Origin: Sulfurovum sp.
GTDB taxonomy: Bacteria > Campylobacterota > Campylobacteria > Campylobacterales > Sulfurovaceae
Reading direction: 5' to 3'
NCBI GenBank assembly: GCA_027019175.1
Contig: JALUXB010000043.1
Coordinates: forward strand, 1 to 53,447
DNA length: 53,447 nucleotides
The notes beneath the pieces were generated by a model. It did no database searches. It saw only the letters and a list, made by a program, of their open reading frames with translations, and was not told the origin of the DNA. Positions within the stretch are counted from its first letter, which is position 1; each line of letters begins with the position of its first letter. This document shows positions 16,111 through 24,782 of this stretch, piece after piece. The translations under genes and the position numbers were made by a program.

Positions 16111-16740
16111 ATGATAAAAGCAACAGCAAGGTTCGCCTTGCTTGCTTTGTTCCTTCCACTTTTACTTCATGCAAACTATATTCTCAAGAATGACCTTCTA
16201 AATTCTGCGGCACAGCAGTACGTCAAAAAAATGGCAGAAGAATTACATGCCAAGACGGGGGTTAACGGATATTTGATTGCCACCAATGAACATTTCCCTG
16301 TAGGTTTTAATCTGGTGAAATACAGTAAAACATACGAAGCGAACATGAGCAAGCCTTACGTATTATTTATATTTGCACCTTTTGCATTGATTACTCAGAA
16401 ATCGGAACATAGAGGTAGAGTAGCGTTCATTCCTTCCTCTCCCAAAGTTGCTTCTATGTATGACAAAAGCGATGTGATGGATGCGACAATCGGCGTTCTG
16501 GAAGGTGTCGACAAAAACAAAGCTGAAGACAAACATGCCATTGCCATTGTGCAGGGGTTTTCAGAACTTGCAGATCAGATCGCTGATACAAAGGGTGTGA
16601 AATTAAAGAGCACCATTAAAGATTCACGAATAGGATTGCGGGTTGTACAGGTACTTGTACTGTTAGGATCAGCAGTTGTATTTTGGTTTTTTCTCATTAA
16701 CCCAATATATCGAAGGATAAGGTATGGCAAAAAAAAATAA
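16111..16740 (+). CDS. Membrane-anchored periplasmic protein of the cbb3 operon, TPM-like
   Basis: A 209-aa protein with a cleavable-looking signal peptide (residues 1-21, ending LLLHA), a ~145-residue periplasmic part and a C-terminal membrane helix (about 172-195) with a basic tail. The periplasmic part, with N-terminal AAQQYVKKMAEELHAKTGVNGYLIATN and a later DKHAIAIVQGF, has the helix-then-strand layout of TPM domains (pfam TPM_phosphatase), a weak resemblance. It lies between DUF4006 and fixH, so a role in oxidase assembly is an inference. Its end overlaps fixH by 17 nt. Confidence 0.6.
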   Translation: MIKATARFALLALFLPLLLHANYILKNDLLNSAAQQYVKKMAEELHAKTGVNGYLIATNEHFPVGFNLVKYSKTYEANMSKPYVLFIFAPFALITQKSEHRGRVAFIPSSPKVASMYDKSDVMDATIGVLEGVDKNKAEDKHAIAIVQGFSELADQIADTKGVKLKSTIKDSRIGLRVVQVLVLLGSAVVFWFFLINPIYRRIRYGKKK

Positions 16741-17278
16741 ACAAACTTCCTATTGGCCCCATATGATACTGGGCTTTTTGCTTGTAGGTATTACATTGGG
16801 ATACTGGACGGTCAAGTCGGCAACTTCGGTTCCTGTTCAGGAAACGAATGACTATATGCTGAAATATCAACAGGCAGACCTGCATATCAATGACATTTTG
16901 GACAAAAAGAAGCGTTTTGACAAAGGGTATACCATTGTCATCGATGGTGTCAAGAAGGGTACCCTTGAACTGGAGCATGTCAAACGTGCCAAAGAAGAAG
17001 AGGTCATACTGCTGAAGAAAGGTCCCAATACCTTTACATACCGTGTGCTTGACAAAAGCGGCAAACCGGTCGAAGGTGTCAACGTTACGTTTATGCTCAC
17101 CCGCCCACATACCGACAAGGACAATGTGGTTGTTAGCAATATTCCCCTCAAAAACGGTGAATATGTGGTTGCGGATGTCAATATTAGCAAGCCGGGACGA
17201 TATATTTTGCGTCTTAAAGCGGCGGTTGACAAAGATACTGTCGGCTACTCAGATCTTCCTGCCTATCTTAATCCGTAG
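16724..17278 (+). CDS. FixH family protein
   Basis: A 184-aa protein with an N-terminal membrane helix (about 12-31) and a C-terminal periplasmic beta-rich domain of the FixH type (DKSGKPVEGVNVTFMLTRPHTDKDN, ending YILRLKAAVDKDTVGYS). FixH/CcoH is linked to maturation of cbb3 oxidases. Its start overlaps the upstream gene and it closes the ccoNOQP operon. Length is slightly longer than the ~160 aa typical. Confidence 0.85.
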   Translation: MAKKNKQTSYWPHMILGFLLVGITLGYWTVKSATSVPVQETNDYMLKYQQADLHINDILDKKKRFDKGYTIVIDGVKKGTLELEHVKRAKEEEVILLKKGPNTFTYRVLDKSGKPVEGVNVTFMLTRPHTDKDNVVVSNIPLKNGEYVVADVNISKPGRYILRLKAAVDKDTVGYSDLPAYLNP

Positions 17279-17296
17279 GGGGAGATCCTTACTCTC

Positions 17297-17331
17297 GATA
17301 AGACAATCATTTAAAAATGATGCGTCTTATC
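17297..17331. terminator. Long hairpin downstream of fixH
   Basis: GATAAGAC (17297-17304) pairs with GTCTTATC (17324-17331), and inside it ATCATTT (17306-17312) pairs with AAATGAT (17315-17321), separated only by a small bulge. It lies between the convergent fixH and haem-binding genes; no T-run follows. Confidence 0.55.
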
Positions 17332-17334
17332 AAT

Positions 17335-17362
17335 ATAGGGGTGCGTAGTCACGCACCCCTAT
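17335..17362. repeat. Palindromic repeat, extended copy 3
   Basis: Perfect 12-bp arms (17335-17346 and 17351-17362) around loop AGTC. The core matches the 22-bp repeats at 9987, 10020 and 38922. It stands in the gap between two convergent genes and touches the last base of the stop codon of the leftward one, so it may double as a bidirectional terminator. Confidence 0.85.
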
Positions 17363-17805
17363 TAATACGCTTCCTCTTTGATGTGGCTTTTTGCCCACGC
17401 AGCAATTTCATCTCTCTGTGTTTTTGTCAGTTTGGCATCTTTATGCATGCTCAGGTACATTGGCATAGGCATACGGAAGTGGATGGTCTTGACAATACCT
17501 TTGTATATTTTCTGCTTCTTGGCTTCATCGTAATTTCCCCACTCCTGAAAATTGGCAGCTTCACGTCCTTCTTTGATATGGCTTTTAACTTCCAGTGATA
17601 CGGGAGAGATGTATCCATACCATGGCATCTTTGTTTGGTAAGAGTGGCAGTCATAACAGGAGTGTTTGAGCATGGCCATAATCTTTTTGGGAGCCTTGAT
17701 CTCTTTTGCCGGGTCGATATGCTTGGGCGCTTCAGGGATCTTGATTTGAATGAGCTGCAGCAGCAGAAATACACCGAGTACCCAGAGGGCAAGTGTTTTA
17801 AACAT
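17362..17805 (-). CDS. Haem-binding domain protein (monohaem cytochrome)
   Basis: A 147-aa membrane-anchored protein: hydrophobic N-terminus at residues ~4-21, then the haem site C50-Y-D-C53-H54 followed by SYQTKMPWYGYISPVS, the hallmark of the Haem_bd family. The rest is charged and helical with MPMPMY (possible methionine axial ligand). AAGGA precedes the ATG. It faces the cbb3 operon convergently. It may be a periplasmic electron carrier or a cytochrome c peroxidase-like accessory; function is inferred only from the haem site. Confidence 0.8.
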   Translation of the reverse strand: MFKTLALWVLGVFLLLQLIQIKIPEAPKHIDPAKEIKAPKKIMAMLKHSCYDCHSYQTKMPWYGYISPVSLEVKSHIKEGREAANFQEWGNYDEAKKQKIYKGIVKTIHFRMPMPMYLSMHKDAKLTKTQRDEIAAWAKSHIKEEAY

Positions 17806-17899
17806 GGTAGTCCTTTTTTGCCGTGATTATACCGTGCTTATGTAAACGATAATATATGACAATTTGAAAGATCCCCTTTGCTTTGGCGTGACTGTATGC

Positions 17900-17905
17900 T
17901 ATACT
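17900..17905 (+). promoter_or_regulatory. -10 element of addB, close to its start codon
   Basis: TATACT ends only 7 nt before the addB ATG at 17913, so transcription would begin at or next to the start codon. No ribosome-binding site is visible, which fits a leaderless or near-leaderless message. Confidence 0.45.
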
Positions 17906-17912
17906 CTTTTTC

Positions 17913-20240
17913 ATGAATACCTTACACATCTATCCTACCTCCAGAGCCATTCGTACACAGGTTGCAGCTGCACGTGAACGTGATACTTTTTTACCCGCTT
18001 ATATGCGTATGGATGAGTTCGAACAGCGTATGGTGTTGCTGCCAAACATGCAGCTTGTCGATACGATGCAGCGTATACTGCTGCTAAGAGAGGCAAGCGG
18101 CTTTGAAGCCTTTGAAGGGTTGAAGTTTGACAGAAAGCTGGTACGCTTTTTTGGCAAAGGGGAGGCAATTTTCCGTTTTTTTGAAGAGCTTGCAGGGGAA
18201 AAAGTGGACTTTGAGACGCTGGCGCAGGCAGATGCCTATGCAGAGTTCGGAGAACATCTTAAAATCCTCGAAACACTCAGAGAAAATTATAGAAACATAC
18301 TTGATAAGAGAGGATTGACCGATCGCTGTTTCATTCCTGAGCTTTATCAGGTCAACAAAGCTTTTTTGAAGCAGTATGAAACCATAGAGATTTTTCTTGA
18401 GGGGTACCTGAGCCGTTTTGAACTGGAGCTGCTTGAAACGGCAGCCCAGGAGACGACCCTGCTGATCCACTACCGCACCTCAGCTTTTACCAAAAAGATG
18501 CAGGAGCGTTTTTGCGAAATGGGAATTGTCCTGCCCGATAACAGTGAAGTCTGTTTTGACCTTGGCAAACGCAGTATCGTCTCCCAAACGCCTATGAACA
18601 ATACCCTTAGGGTAAGTGTCAAAAGCGTGGAGGAGCGTGAAGCGCAGGTGGCACTGGCACTGGCGCAGATAGAGAAGATGGTACAAAGCGGCATGGATTC
18701 TCAGAAGATCGCACTGGTGCTGCCGGATGAGTCATTCAAGGAGCATTTCATGCTCTTTGACCGGCTTGGCAATCTTAACTTTGCGATGGGCTATGACTAT
18801 AGCGGCGGGAGTATCTACAAGAAAACCGAAGCGCTTCTGCGTTATTTGCAGACAGGTGAACAGGCGTATGTCGATATGCTTGAGCGCTATGGTATGCCAA
18901 AAGAGCGTTATGTACATTTGAGAATCACAACAAAAATGTCTGTTGCCACTTTTTTCGAAACACTGGATACTTTGGAACTGATAGAGAAGAGTAAGGAGCG
19001 CGTTGAGGTGTTGGAAAACGATTTCCTGACACTTTTCGGAGGCTATGAAGAGTCACTGGAGAGCTGGCTCTTTCTCTGGCTAAAGGCACTCTCTTCTGTG
19101 ACACTTGACGATGTTCGGGGCGGAAAGGTGACCGTCCTTGGAGTACTGGAGACACGTGGGGTAGTGTTTGACGGGGTTGTAGTTGTGGACTTCAATGAAA
19201 ACATTGTCCCTGCTACCACCACCAAAGACCGCTTCCTCAACTCTGAGGTACGCAGGTTTGCCGGACTGCCTACACGAACCGACAGAGAGGCACTGCAGAA
19301 ACAGTTTTATCTGCATTTACTTGAGAGCGCAAAAGAAGCTGTGGTGATCTACAGCAGTGCAGATGACCGTCTGCCCTCGAAGTTCCTCTATGAACTTGGT
19401 CTTGAAAAGGCACCCTGCAGCCGTGTGCCGCTGAAGCTGCTCTATGATGAGCCTGTGCAGATGGTCGAGGAGCGTGACCCGGTGGTTGAAAATTTTGATG
19501 CTTCAAAGGTTGTCTGGTCACCGTCCCGCCTCAAGACCTATCTAAGCTGTAAGCGAAAGTATTACTACCGATACATCCAAAAGATAGAAGCACCCAAAGA
19601 AGAGACATTGAACGAAGGGCTCTTTCTGCACCAGGTACTTGATAGACTGTTTGAAAGTGATACCTATTATGAGGAAGAGGCGCAGATGCAGCAGCGGCTT
19701 GAGAAACTGCTCTATGCACTGCATCCCGATAATGATACAAAAGCTGCATACCAAAAACTGCTCTGGGCACAAAAACTCAAACCCTTTGTGGCAAAGCAGA
19801 TAACGCATTTTCAAAACGGCTGGCGTGTTGTTGCGCGTGAAGAGGAGATTGCCGGAGAGGTAGGCGGACTGCGCTTCAAAGGACGTATCGACCGGATGGA
19901 TCAGCATGAGAGCGGAACACTGGTACTGGACTACAAGAGCGGTTCGACGTCTGAAGCACAGAAAGTTAAGAATCTTGAGAGTCTGACCGATTTTCAGATG
20001 AGCATCTACCACCATCTGCTTACGCCCCGTTACCAGAATGTTACGTTGGCTTTTGTCAAGATCCTCGAAGAGGGGCAGATCGAGGAGATCAAAGCACTGG
20101 AGGAGAAAAACGAACTGCTTGCCGAACACATCGTGGCACTCAAGCAGACCCAAAGTTTTGTTGCCCAAAAGTGTGAATCGCTCCAGACCTGTAAGTATTG
20201 CGAATTCGCATTGATGTGTGGGAGAGGAGAGTATCTATGA
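17913..20240 (+). CDS. addB: AddB-like subunit of the AddAB helicase-nuclease
   Basis: Partner of AddA in processing double-strand DNA ends for recombination. The 775-aa protein shows a C-terminal PD-(D/E)XK nuclease (GRIDRMDQ, then LVLDYKSGS) framed by the four cysteines of the AddB iron-sulfur cluster: one in YLSCKRKYYYRY and three in TCKYCEFALMC. The N-terminus (HIYPTSRAIRTQVAA) lacks the P-loop of Bacillus AddB, so ATP use probably rests with AddA. It is shorter than Bacillus AddB (~1160 aa). The start has no clear ribosome-binding site. The stop overlaps addA (ATGA). Confidence 0.85.
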   Translation: MNTLHIYPTSRAIRTQVAAARERDTFLPAYMRMDEFEQRMVLLPNMQLVDTMQRILLLREASGFEAFEGLKFDRKLVRFFGKGEAIFRFFEELAGEKVDFETLAQADAYAEFGEHLKILETLRENYRNILDKRGLTDRCFIPELYQVNKAFLKQYETIEIFLEGYLSRFELELLETAAQETTLLIHYRTSAFTKKMQERFCEMGIVLPDNSEVCFDLGKRSIVSQTPMNNTLRVSVKSVEEREAQVALALAQIEKMVQSGMDSQKIALVLPDESFKEHFMLFDRLGNLNFAMGYDYSGGSIYKKTEALLRYLQTGEQAYVDMLERYGMPKERYVHLRITTKMSVATFFETLDTLELIEKSKERVEVLENDFLTLFGGYEESLESWLFLWLKALSSVTLDDVRGGKVTVLGVLETRGVVFDGVVVVDFNENIVPATTTKDRFLNSEVRRFAGLPTRTDREALQKQFYLHLLESAKEAVVIYSSADDRLPSKFLYELGLEKAPCSRVPLKLLYDEPVQMVEERDPVVENFDASKVVWSPSRLKTYLSCKRKYYYRYIQKIEAPKEETLNEGLFLHQVLDRLFESDTYYEEEAQMQQRLEKLLYALHPDNDTKAAYQKLLWAQKLKPFVAKQITHFQNGWRVVAREEEIAGEVGGLRFKGRIDRMDQHESGTLVLDYKSGSTSEAQKVKNLESLTDFQMSIYHHLLTPRYQNVTLAFVKILEEGQIEEIKALEEKNELLAEHIVALKQTQSFVAQKCESLQTCKYCEFALMCGRGEYL

Positions 20241-22969
20241 GTTTCAAACCTTTTTTAGCCTACTCCGCAAGTGCGGGAAGCGGCAAGACCTTTGCGCTGG
20301 CAGTGCGCTACATATCGCTGCTCTTTATGGGGGAGTCGCCTGCAACGATTTTGGCAGCTACCTTTACCAATAAAGCCGCTGCTGAGATGCGTCAACGTGT
20401 ACTTGAATCACTCAAACATCTTGGAGCCAATGATGCCTTTCTCGATGCCGTTTGTGTGCAAACAGGCATGAGCAGGGAGGTGCTTTTTGCCAAACAGCCT
20501 GAAGTATTGGCACGTTTCCTCTCTTCAACATCGCATATTGTGACACTGGACAGTTTTTTTGCCTCCATCCTGCGTGCTGCATCACTGGAGATTGGGCTGG
20601 AACCCGATTTTGTAACCAAAGATGAGCCGCACGAAAAGCTGGAGATACATTTTCTTGATGCCCTTGAACACGAAGGAAGGCTTGGCTCGCTTGTACAGCT
20701 TGCACTTGACATTGAAGACAAGCGTTTTTCAAAAATCTTTGACCTGATGCAGACATTCTACAAGGTCGATCCGCTGTTGCCCCAGCCGCCAAAGGTCAGT
20801 CGGAGTATCAAAGCGCTTGAAGCAGACATCGAGTCGGCACGTCAAACGCTCTACGAGGCAGTTGTCGCTTCAGGTGCCTCCAAAAGTGCCGTCAACAATT
20901 TTGCTCCTGCCGGTGCCAAGACACTGTTTGGCAAAAGCGTATTTTCCAAAGCGTCACTGCATGAGCATAGAAACTACAAGAAGTATATTGAGAGCCATCC
21001 GGAGATTGAAACGGGCTATCAGAGGCTCAGGATGCTGTTGGGTGAGTGGGCACGGACAAAAGAAGCGATCGTGCTTCAGGCGGTATTTGATGTGTACAGC
21101 TACTACAAAGATGCTGTTGTAGGCAGTGCGGTGGCAACTGGGGTTTTGAGCTTTGATGACCTTGCCTACTTTACCTACCGGCTGCTTTACGAGAGTGTCA
21201 GCAGGGAGTTTATCTACTTCAAGATCGATGCGAAGTTCAGACATATTCTGCTCGATGAGTTTCAGGATACCTCTACACTGCAGTTTCTGCTACTCAAGCC
21301 GATGATCGATGAGATCTTTGCGGGCAAAGGGCAGGGGGAATTTAGAAGCTTTTTTTATGTGGGGGATACCAAGCAGTCGCTCTATCGTTTCCGGGGCGGG
21401 GTGGAGGAGTTGTTTGACAAGGTTGCCGAGCGCTACAACATCGAGATTGAGCAGATGGATACCAACTACCGAAGCGCCAAAGCGGTTGTTGAACAGGTCA
21501 ACCGCTGGTTTGAACCTGTTATGCCGGGCTACGTGCCGCAAAAGAGCGGTCCAAACGCTGCGGAAGGGTATGTGGAGGTTATTGAGAGTGACGTGCTGAT
21601 AGAGGAGGCGGTTGCACAGGCGAAGCGTCTGATGGAAGCAGGCGTACGTGTCGATGATATCGCTTTTCTCGTCAGTACAAACAAAGACGGACAGGCACTG
21701 CAGGAGGCGTGTGAGAAGGAGGGTATCCATACACTGCTGAAGACCTCTTCGTCACTGAAGTATCTGCCCAAGATCGCTGCATTGGCTGCTATGGTATCGT
21801 ACCTCTTTTATGGAGAACGTATCGATGCTGAGCCACTGTTGCAGAGAATAGGGAAGAAGATCGATGAGATAGATACGGCATGGTTCCACCCGTTCATGTC
21901 GCCGCTGCAGGTACTTGACCGACTGGTACGGGTGTTTGGCTACTTCGATGATGATCCGAATATATTGAAGCTGTTGGAGTTTGCCTCTGCTTTCAGTGAC
22001 ATACCTACCTTTTTGGAAGAGTTTGAAACCTCCCGTATTGCCATCGCTTCCCACTCGGTGCACGGTGCCAACATTATGACCATACACGGCTCCAAAGGGC
22101 TGGAGTTTCCCTATGTCATCGTCATGGACAAGCTGACCAAGCCCAACAACGATACTGCACCGCTTATTTTTCACTACAACGATGCACTCTACATTGACAA
22201 GATCCTCTACCGTACCAAAGGGCGTGAACATTTTGACGAAATTTACGCACAGATTCTTGAAGCACGTAAGAGATCGTCAGAAAAAGACAGGCTCAATGTG
22301 CTCTATGTGGCACTGACAAGAGCGATAGACGGGATGCTGGTGCTTAGAAAGCCGGAAGGCTCCATATTTGACCTGCTTGGGATTGTCTCCGGCAGTCTGG
22401 GAACTTTGCGTGTCCTCACGGAAGATGCACAGGGGGAGCGTGGGTGTGTGGCCGAAACACTGCCTGAGCGTGTAAGCTTCTACGGACGTTTGGAGGTGAA
22501 GGGCGAAGAGGAAGAGGAGAAAGACTATGCCGCAATACAGTTTGGGATCGCACTGCACTATGCGCTGGAGATGATGGGCAGTTTCGATATGGAGAGCCTT
22601 GAAGCGGCGATGATCGCGGTGGAAAACCGCTACGGTCAGCGTATTGGCAAAGAGGGGCTTGAAGAGATACGAAGGCGCATTGCCATGCTGCTTGTACATG
22701 AGCCGTTTATGCAACTGCTTGAAGGTGCCAAGATCAGCAAAGAGCAGGCACTCAGCTACAACGGAGAGCTCAAGCAGGTCGATCTGCTGCTTGAGCATGA
22801 GGAGTATGCAGTGGTGGTAGACTACAAAAGTTCGCGCCGGTACAGTTTCAAGCATCAGGAGCAGGTTGCATGGTATGCCAAAGCGGTTGGTGCCTTGCTG
22901 CACAAACCTACCGTTGGGGTGTTGGTTTACCTCGAAAAAGAGGGAATTTCGCTAATAAACTTAAAGTAA
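20237..22969 (+). CDS. addA: AddA/RecB-like UvrD-family helicase-nuclease
   Basis: A 910-aa superfamily 1 helicase with a C-terminal nuclease. Visible helicase motifs, in order: Walker A ASAGSGKT (11-18), TFTNKAAAEMRQR, LLDEFQDTS, VGDTKQSLYRFRGG, NYRS, TIHGSKGLEF and LYVALTRA. The nuclease follows with GIALHYALE and VVVDYKSSRRYS. With AddB it forms a dual-nuclease end-resection complex. The ATG at 20237, not the in-frame ATG 13 codons earlier, is preferred because GGAGAG precedes it and the ATGA overlap with addB is typical. Confidence 0.93.
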   Translation: MSFKPFLAYSASAGSGKTFALAVRYISLLFMGESPATILAATFTNKAAAEMRQRVLESLKHLGANDAFLDAVCVQTGMSREVLFAKQPEVLARFLSSTSHIVTLDSFFASILRAASLEIGLEPDFVTKDEPHEKLEIHFLDALEHEGRLGSLVQLALDIEDKRFSKIFDLMQTFYKVDPLLPQPPKVSRSIKALEADIESARQTLYEAVVASGASKSAVNNFAPAGAKTLFGKSVFSKASLHEHRNYKKYIESHPEIETGYQRLRMLLGEWARTKEAIVLQAVFDVYSYYKDAVVGSAVATGVLSFDDLAYFTYRLLYESVSREFIYFKIDAKFRHILLDEFQDTSTLQFLLLKPMIDEIFAGKGQGEFRSFFYVGDTKQSLYRFRGGVEELFDKVAERYNIEIEQMDTNYRSAKAVVEQVNRWFEPVMPGYVPQKSGPNAAEGYVEVIESDVLIEEAVAQAKRLMEAGVRVDDIAFLVSTNKDGQALQEACEKEGIHTLLKTSSSLKYLPKIAALAAMVSYLFYGERIDAEPLLQRIGKKIDEIDTAWFHPFMSPLQVLDRLVRVFGYFDDDPNILKLLEFASAFSDIPTFLEEFETSRIAIASHSVHGANIMTIHGSKGLEFPYVIVMDKLTKPNNDTAPLIFHYNDALYIDKILYRTKGREHFDEIYAQILEARKRSSEKDRLNVLYVALTRAIDGMLVLRKPEGSIFDLLGIVSGSLGTLRVLTEDAQGERGCVAETLPERVSFYGRLEVKGEEEEEKDYAAIQFGIALHYALEMMGSFDMESLEAAMIAVENRYGQRIGKEGLEEIRRRIAMLLVHEPFMQLLEGAKISKEQALSYNGELKQVDLLLEHEEYAVVVDYKSSRRYSFKHQEQVAWYAKAVGALLHKPTVGVLVYLEKEGISLINLK

Positions 22970-23002
22970 ACTGAATTTAAAATTATTTTAAGAATAACTG
23001 GG

Positions 23003-23041
23003 TACAATCCGTCCACAAAAAGAGCTGCAGTGCAGTTTTTT
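23003..23041 (+). promoter_or_regulatory. rplM promoter and leader hairpin
   Basis: A -10-like TACAAT is at 23003-23008. Downstream, CTGC (23025-23028) and GCAG (23032-23035) form a short stem, extended by weak A-T and G-T pairs, that runs into six T residues (23036-23041) about 22 nt before the rplM ATG. It may attenuate transcription, but the stem is weak. Confidence 0.35.
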
Positions 23042-23062
23042 ATTCAAAACAAGGAAACCATC

Positions 23063-23488
23063 ATGAAAATGACAAAAGTCGTAAAACCTCATGAAGTACA
23101 GCGTGACTGGGTTCTGGTCGATGCGGAAGGCAAAACCTTCGGTCGTATCCTGACTGACGTCGCTTCTATCCTCAGAGGGAAACACAAGCCCTCTTTCACA
23201 CCAAATGTTGACTGTGGTGACTACGTAGTGATCATCAACGCTGAGAAAGCAAAATTCTCCGGTGTCAAAATGGATGAAAAAGAGTACTTTACACACTCTG
23301 GCTATTTTGGTTCTACAAAGTCCAAGAAGCTTAGCGATATGCTTGAGAACCACACTGAAAAGCTCTACAAGCTTGCAGTAAGAGGGATGCTCCCTAAAAC
23401 AAAACTCGGTAAGCAGATGCTCAAGAAACTGAAAGTGTATGCCGGTTCTGAACATCCGCACACTGCACAAATCAATAAGGAAGCGTAA
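23063..23488 (+). CDS. rplM: 50S ribosomal protein L13
   Basis: A 141-aa protein of the large ribosomal subunit. It shows [39 protein letters not shown] and the C-terminal [21 protein letters not shown]. The ATG at 23063 with AAGGAA upstream is preferred over an in-frame ATG 11 codons earlier, because L13 begins close to the HEVQRDW segment. rpsI follows 2 nt later, the conserved rplM-rpsI pair. Confidence 0.97.
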   Translation: MKMTKVVKPHEVQRDWVLVDAEGKTFGRILTDVASILRGKHKPSFTPNVDCGDYVVIINAEKAKFSGVKMDEKEYFTHSGYFGSTKSKKLSDMLENHTEKLYKLAVRGMLPKTKLGKQMLKKLKVYAGSEHPHTAQINKEA

Positions 23489-23490
23489 TC

Positions 23491-23880
23491 ATGGCAACTA
23501 TTTATGCAACAGGAAAAAGAAAAGCGGCGATCGCGAAAGTCTGGATCACTCCGGGTAACGGTGAAATGCTCATCAACGGCAAAACACTTGATCAGTGGCT
23601 CGGTGGTCACGAAACTCTGAAAATGAAAGTCAGACTGCCGCTTGAAGCAACAAAGCAGCTTGACTCTCTGAACATCAGAGCGACAACGCTTGGCGGTGGT
23701 TACTCTGCTCAGGCAGACGCTGTAAAACACGGTATCTCCAAAGCACTCGTAGCGTACGAGCCTTCTTTCAGAGCAATCCTCAAACCTATGGGTCTTCTTA
23801 CCCGTGACTCAAGAGTTGTTGAGCGTAAGAAACCAGGTAAGAAAAAAGCGAGACGTTCTCCGCAGTTCTCAAAAAGATAG
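23491..23880 (+). CDS. rpsI: 30S ribosomal protein S9
   Basis: A 129-aa protein of the small ribosomal subunit whose basic C-terminal tail reaches the P site. It has [18 protein letters not shown] at the start, the [17 protein letters not shown] segment, and ends [12 protein letters not shown], the invariant S9 end. AAGGAAG of the ribosome-binding site lies in the end of rplM. Confidence 0.98.
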   Translation: MATIYATGKRKAAIAKVWITPGNGEMLINGKTLDQWLGGHETLKMKVRLPLEATKQLDSLNIRATTLGGGYSAQADAVKHGISKALVAYEPSFRAILKPMGLLTRDSRVVERKKPGKKKARRSPQFSKR

Positions 23881-23909
23881 TCGGTACCCTCTACCGCACT
23901 CTCTTTGCT

Positions 23910-23940
23910 CCGAACCTTTTTGGGTTTGGGGTTTTTCTTT
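23910..23940 (+). terminator. Terminator of rplM-rpsI
   Basis: CCGAACC (23910-23916) pairs with GGTTTGG (23923-23929, one G-T pair) and is followed by a T-rich run of about 10 bases. It is a plausible intrinsic terminator 30 nt after the rpsI stop. Confidence 0.65.
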
Positions 23941-24012
23941 TATCTATTTTTCTCTAAACACATTTTCCTTTTCTATCAACCATTCAAATCAGAAATAAGC
24001 AGATCTATTTAG

Positions 24013-24041
24013 TTGACATTTTTTCTATTATAGAGTAAAAT
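24013..24041 (+). promoter_or_regulatory. Promoter of the Phd/PIN toxin-antitoxin module
   Basis: TTGACA (24013-24018), 17 nt spacer, TAAAAT (24036-24041): close to sigma-70 consensus and unusual in this window, where most promoters lack a -35. Repeated TATAG and ATTAT/ATAAT patches around the -10 suit autorepression by the antitoxin. Confidence 0.65.
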
Positions 24042-24071
24042 ATAGTCATAATGACCATTAAGGACTCTATT

Positions 24072-24362
24072 ATGGTAGTAAATGCAGCAGATGCAAAAGC
24101 CAAATTCTCAAGCCTGCTGGCACTTGCCGGACTCGGAAAAGAAGAAGTGATTATTTCAAAACGTAACAAGCCGACAGCTGTGCTTATTTCGTATGAAATA
24201 TTTTTGAAAATGAAAAAAAGAGATGAAGCAGTGATAGATAAAACTGTGTGGGAGAGCTTGCCCTCATCAGTGAACCAGTTTATCGGCATTGTGTCTGAAG
24301 ATGAGATAGACGATGAATACAGAAGAAGCAGGGAAGCATACCTTAAAGAGAAATATCTGTGA
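24072..24362 (+). CDS. Phd/YefM-type antitoxin
   Basis: A 96-aa protein beginning MVVNAADAKAKFSSLLALA, with EEVIISKRNKPTAVLISYE, the DNA-binding fold of the Phd/YefM family, and an acidic, flexible C-terminus that would neutralise the toxin. The ATG at 24072 has AAGGA 7 nt upstream and is preferred to the in-frame ATG at 24051. It overlaps the PIN gene by four bases (GTGA). Confidence 0.85.
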   Translation: MVVNAADAKAKFSSLLALAGLGKEEVIISKRNKPTAVLISYEIFLKMKKRDEAVIDKTVWESLPSSVNQFIGIVSEDEIDDEYRRSREAYLKEKYL

Positions 24363-24772
24363 AAATTTTTGTAGATACCAATATCTTTATTGATATATTG
24401 TTAGATAGAGAGCCTTTTTCAGAATCTTCTGCTCTTATATACAAGTTATGTGAAAACAGTTTGGTTGAAGGATATATTGCACCTATTACTGTAAATAACA
24501 TTTACTATATTTGCAGGAAAGCACATAATATTGCGGCAATCAAAGCTTTTTTACATAAAATATCCAAAGATTTTACGATAACTCCCATGGACAGCTTAAG
24601 CATAGAAAAAGCGAACAAGTTGTCTACGAGTGATTATGAAGATGCTTTACAGTATGCAATGGCACTTCAAATTGGAGCTGAATATCTTGTAACACGCAAT
24701 ACCAAAGATTTCAAACACATGACGCACATAAAGGTTTGTACGCCCGAAATGTTTATTTCTGAGATAGGATAA
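24359..24772 (+). CDS. PIN-domain toxin, VapC-like
   Basis: A 137-aa PIN nuclease: VDTNIFIDILLDREPF gives the first acidic residues (D6 and following), DYEDALQYAMA the middle acidic patch and LVTRNTKDFKHM the C-terminal metal-binding end. In known modules such toxins cut RNA, often initiator tRNA or 23S rRNA; the target here is unknown. It starts with GTG inside the antitoxin stop. The module is visibly more AT-rich than its neighbours, suggesting acquisition by transfer. Confidence 0.85.
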   Translation: MKIFVDTNIFIDILLDREPFSESSALIYKLCENSLVEGYIAPITVNNIYYICRKAHNIAAIKAFLHKISKDFTITPMDSLSIEKANKLSTSDYEDALQYAMALQIGAEYLVTRNTKDFKHMTHIKVCTPEMFISEIG

Positions 24773-24782
24773 TATAAAGGTA

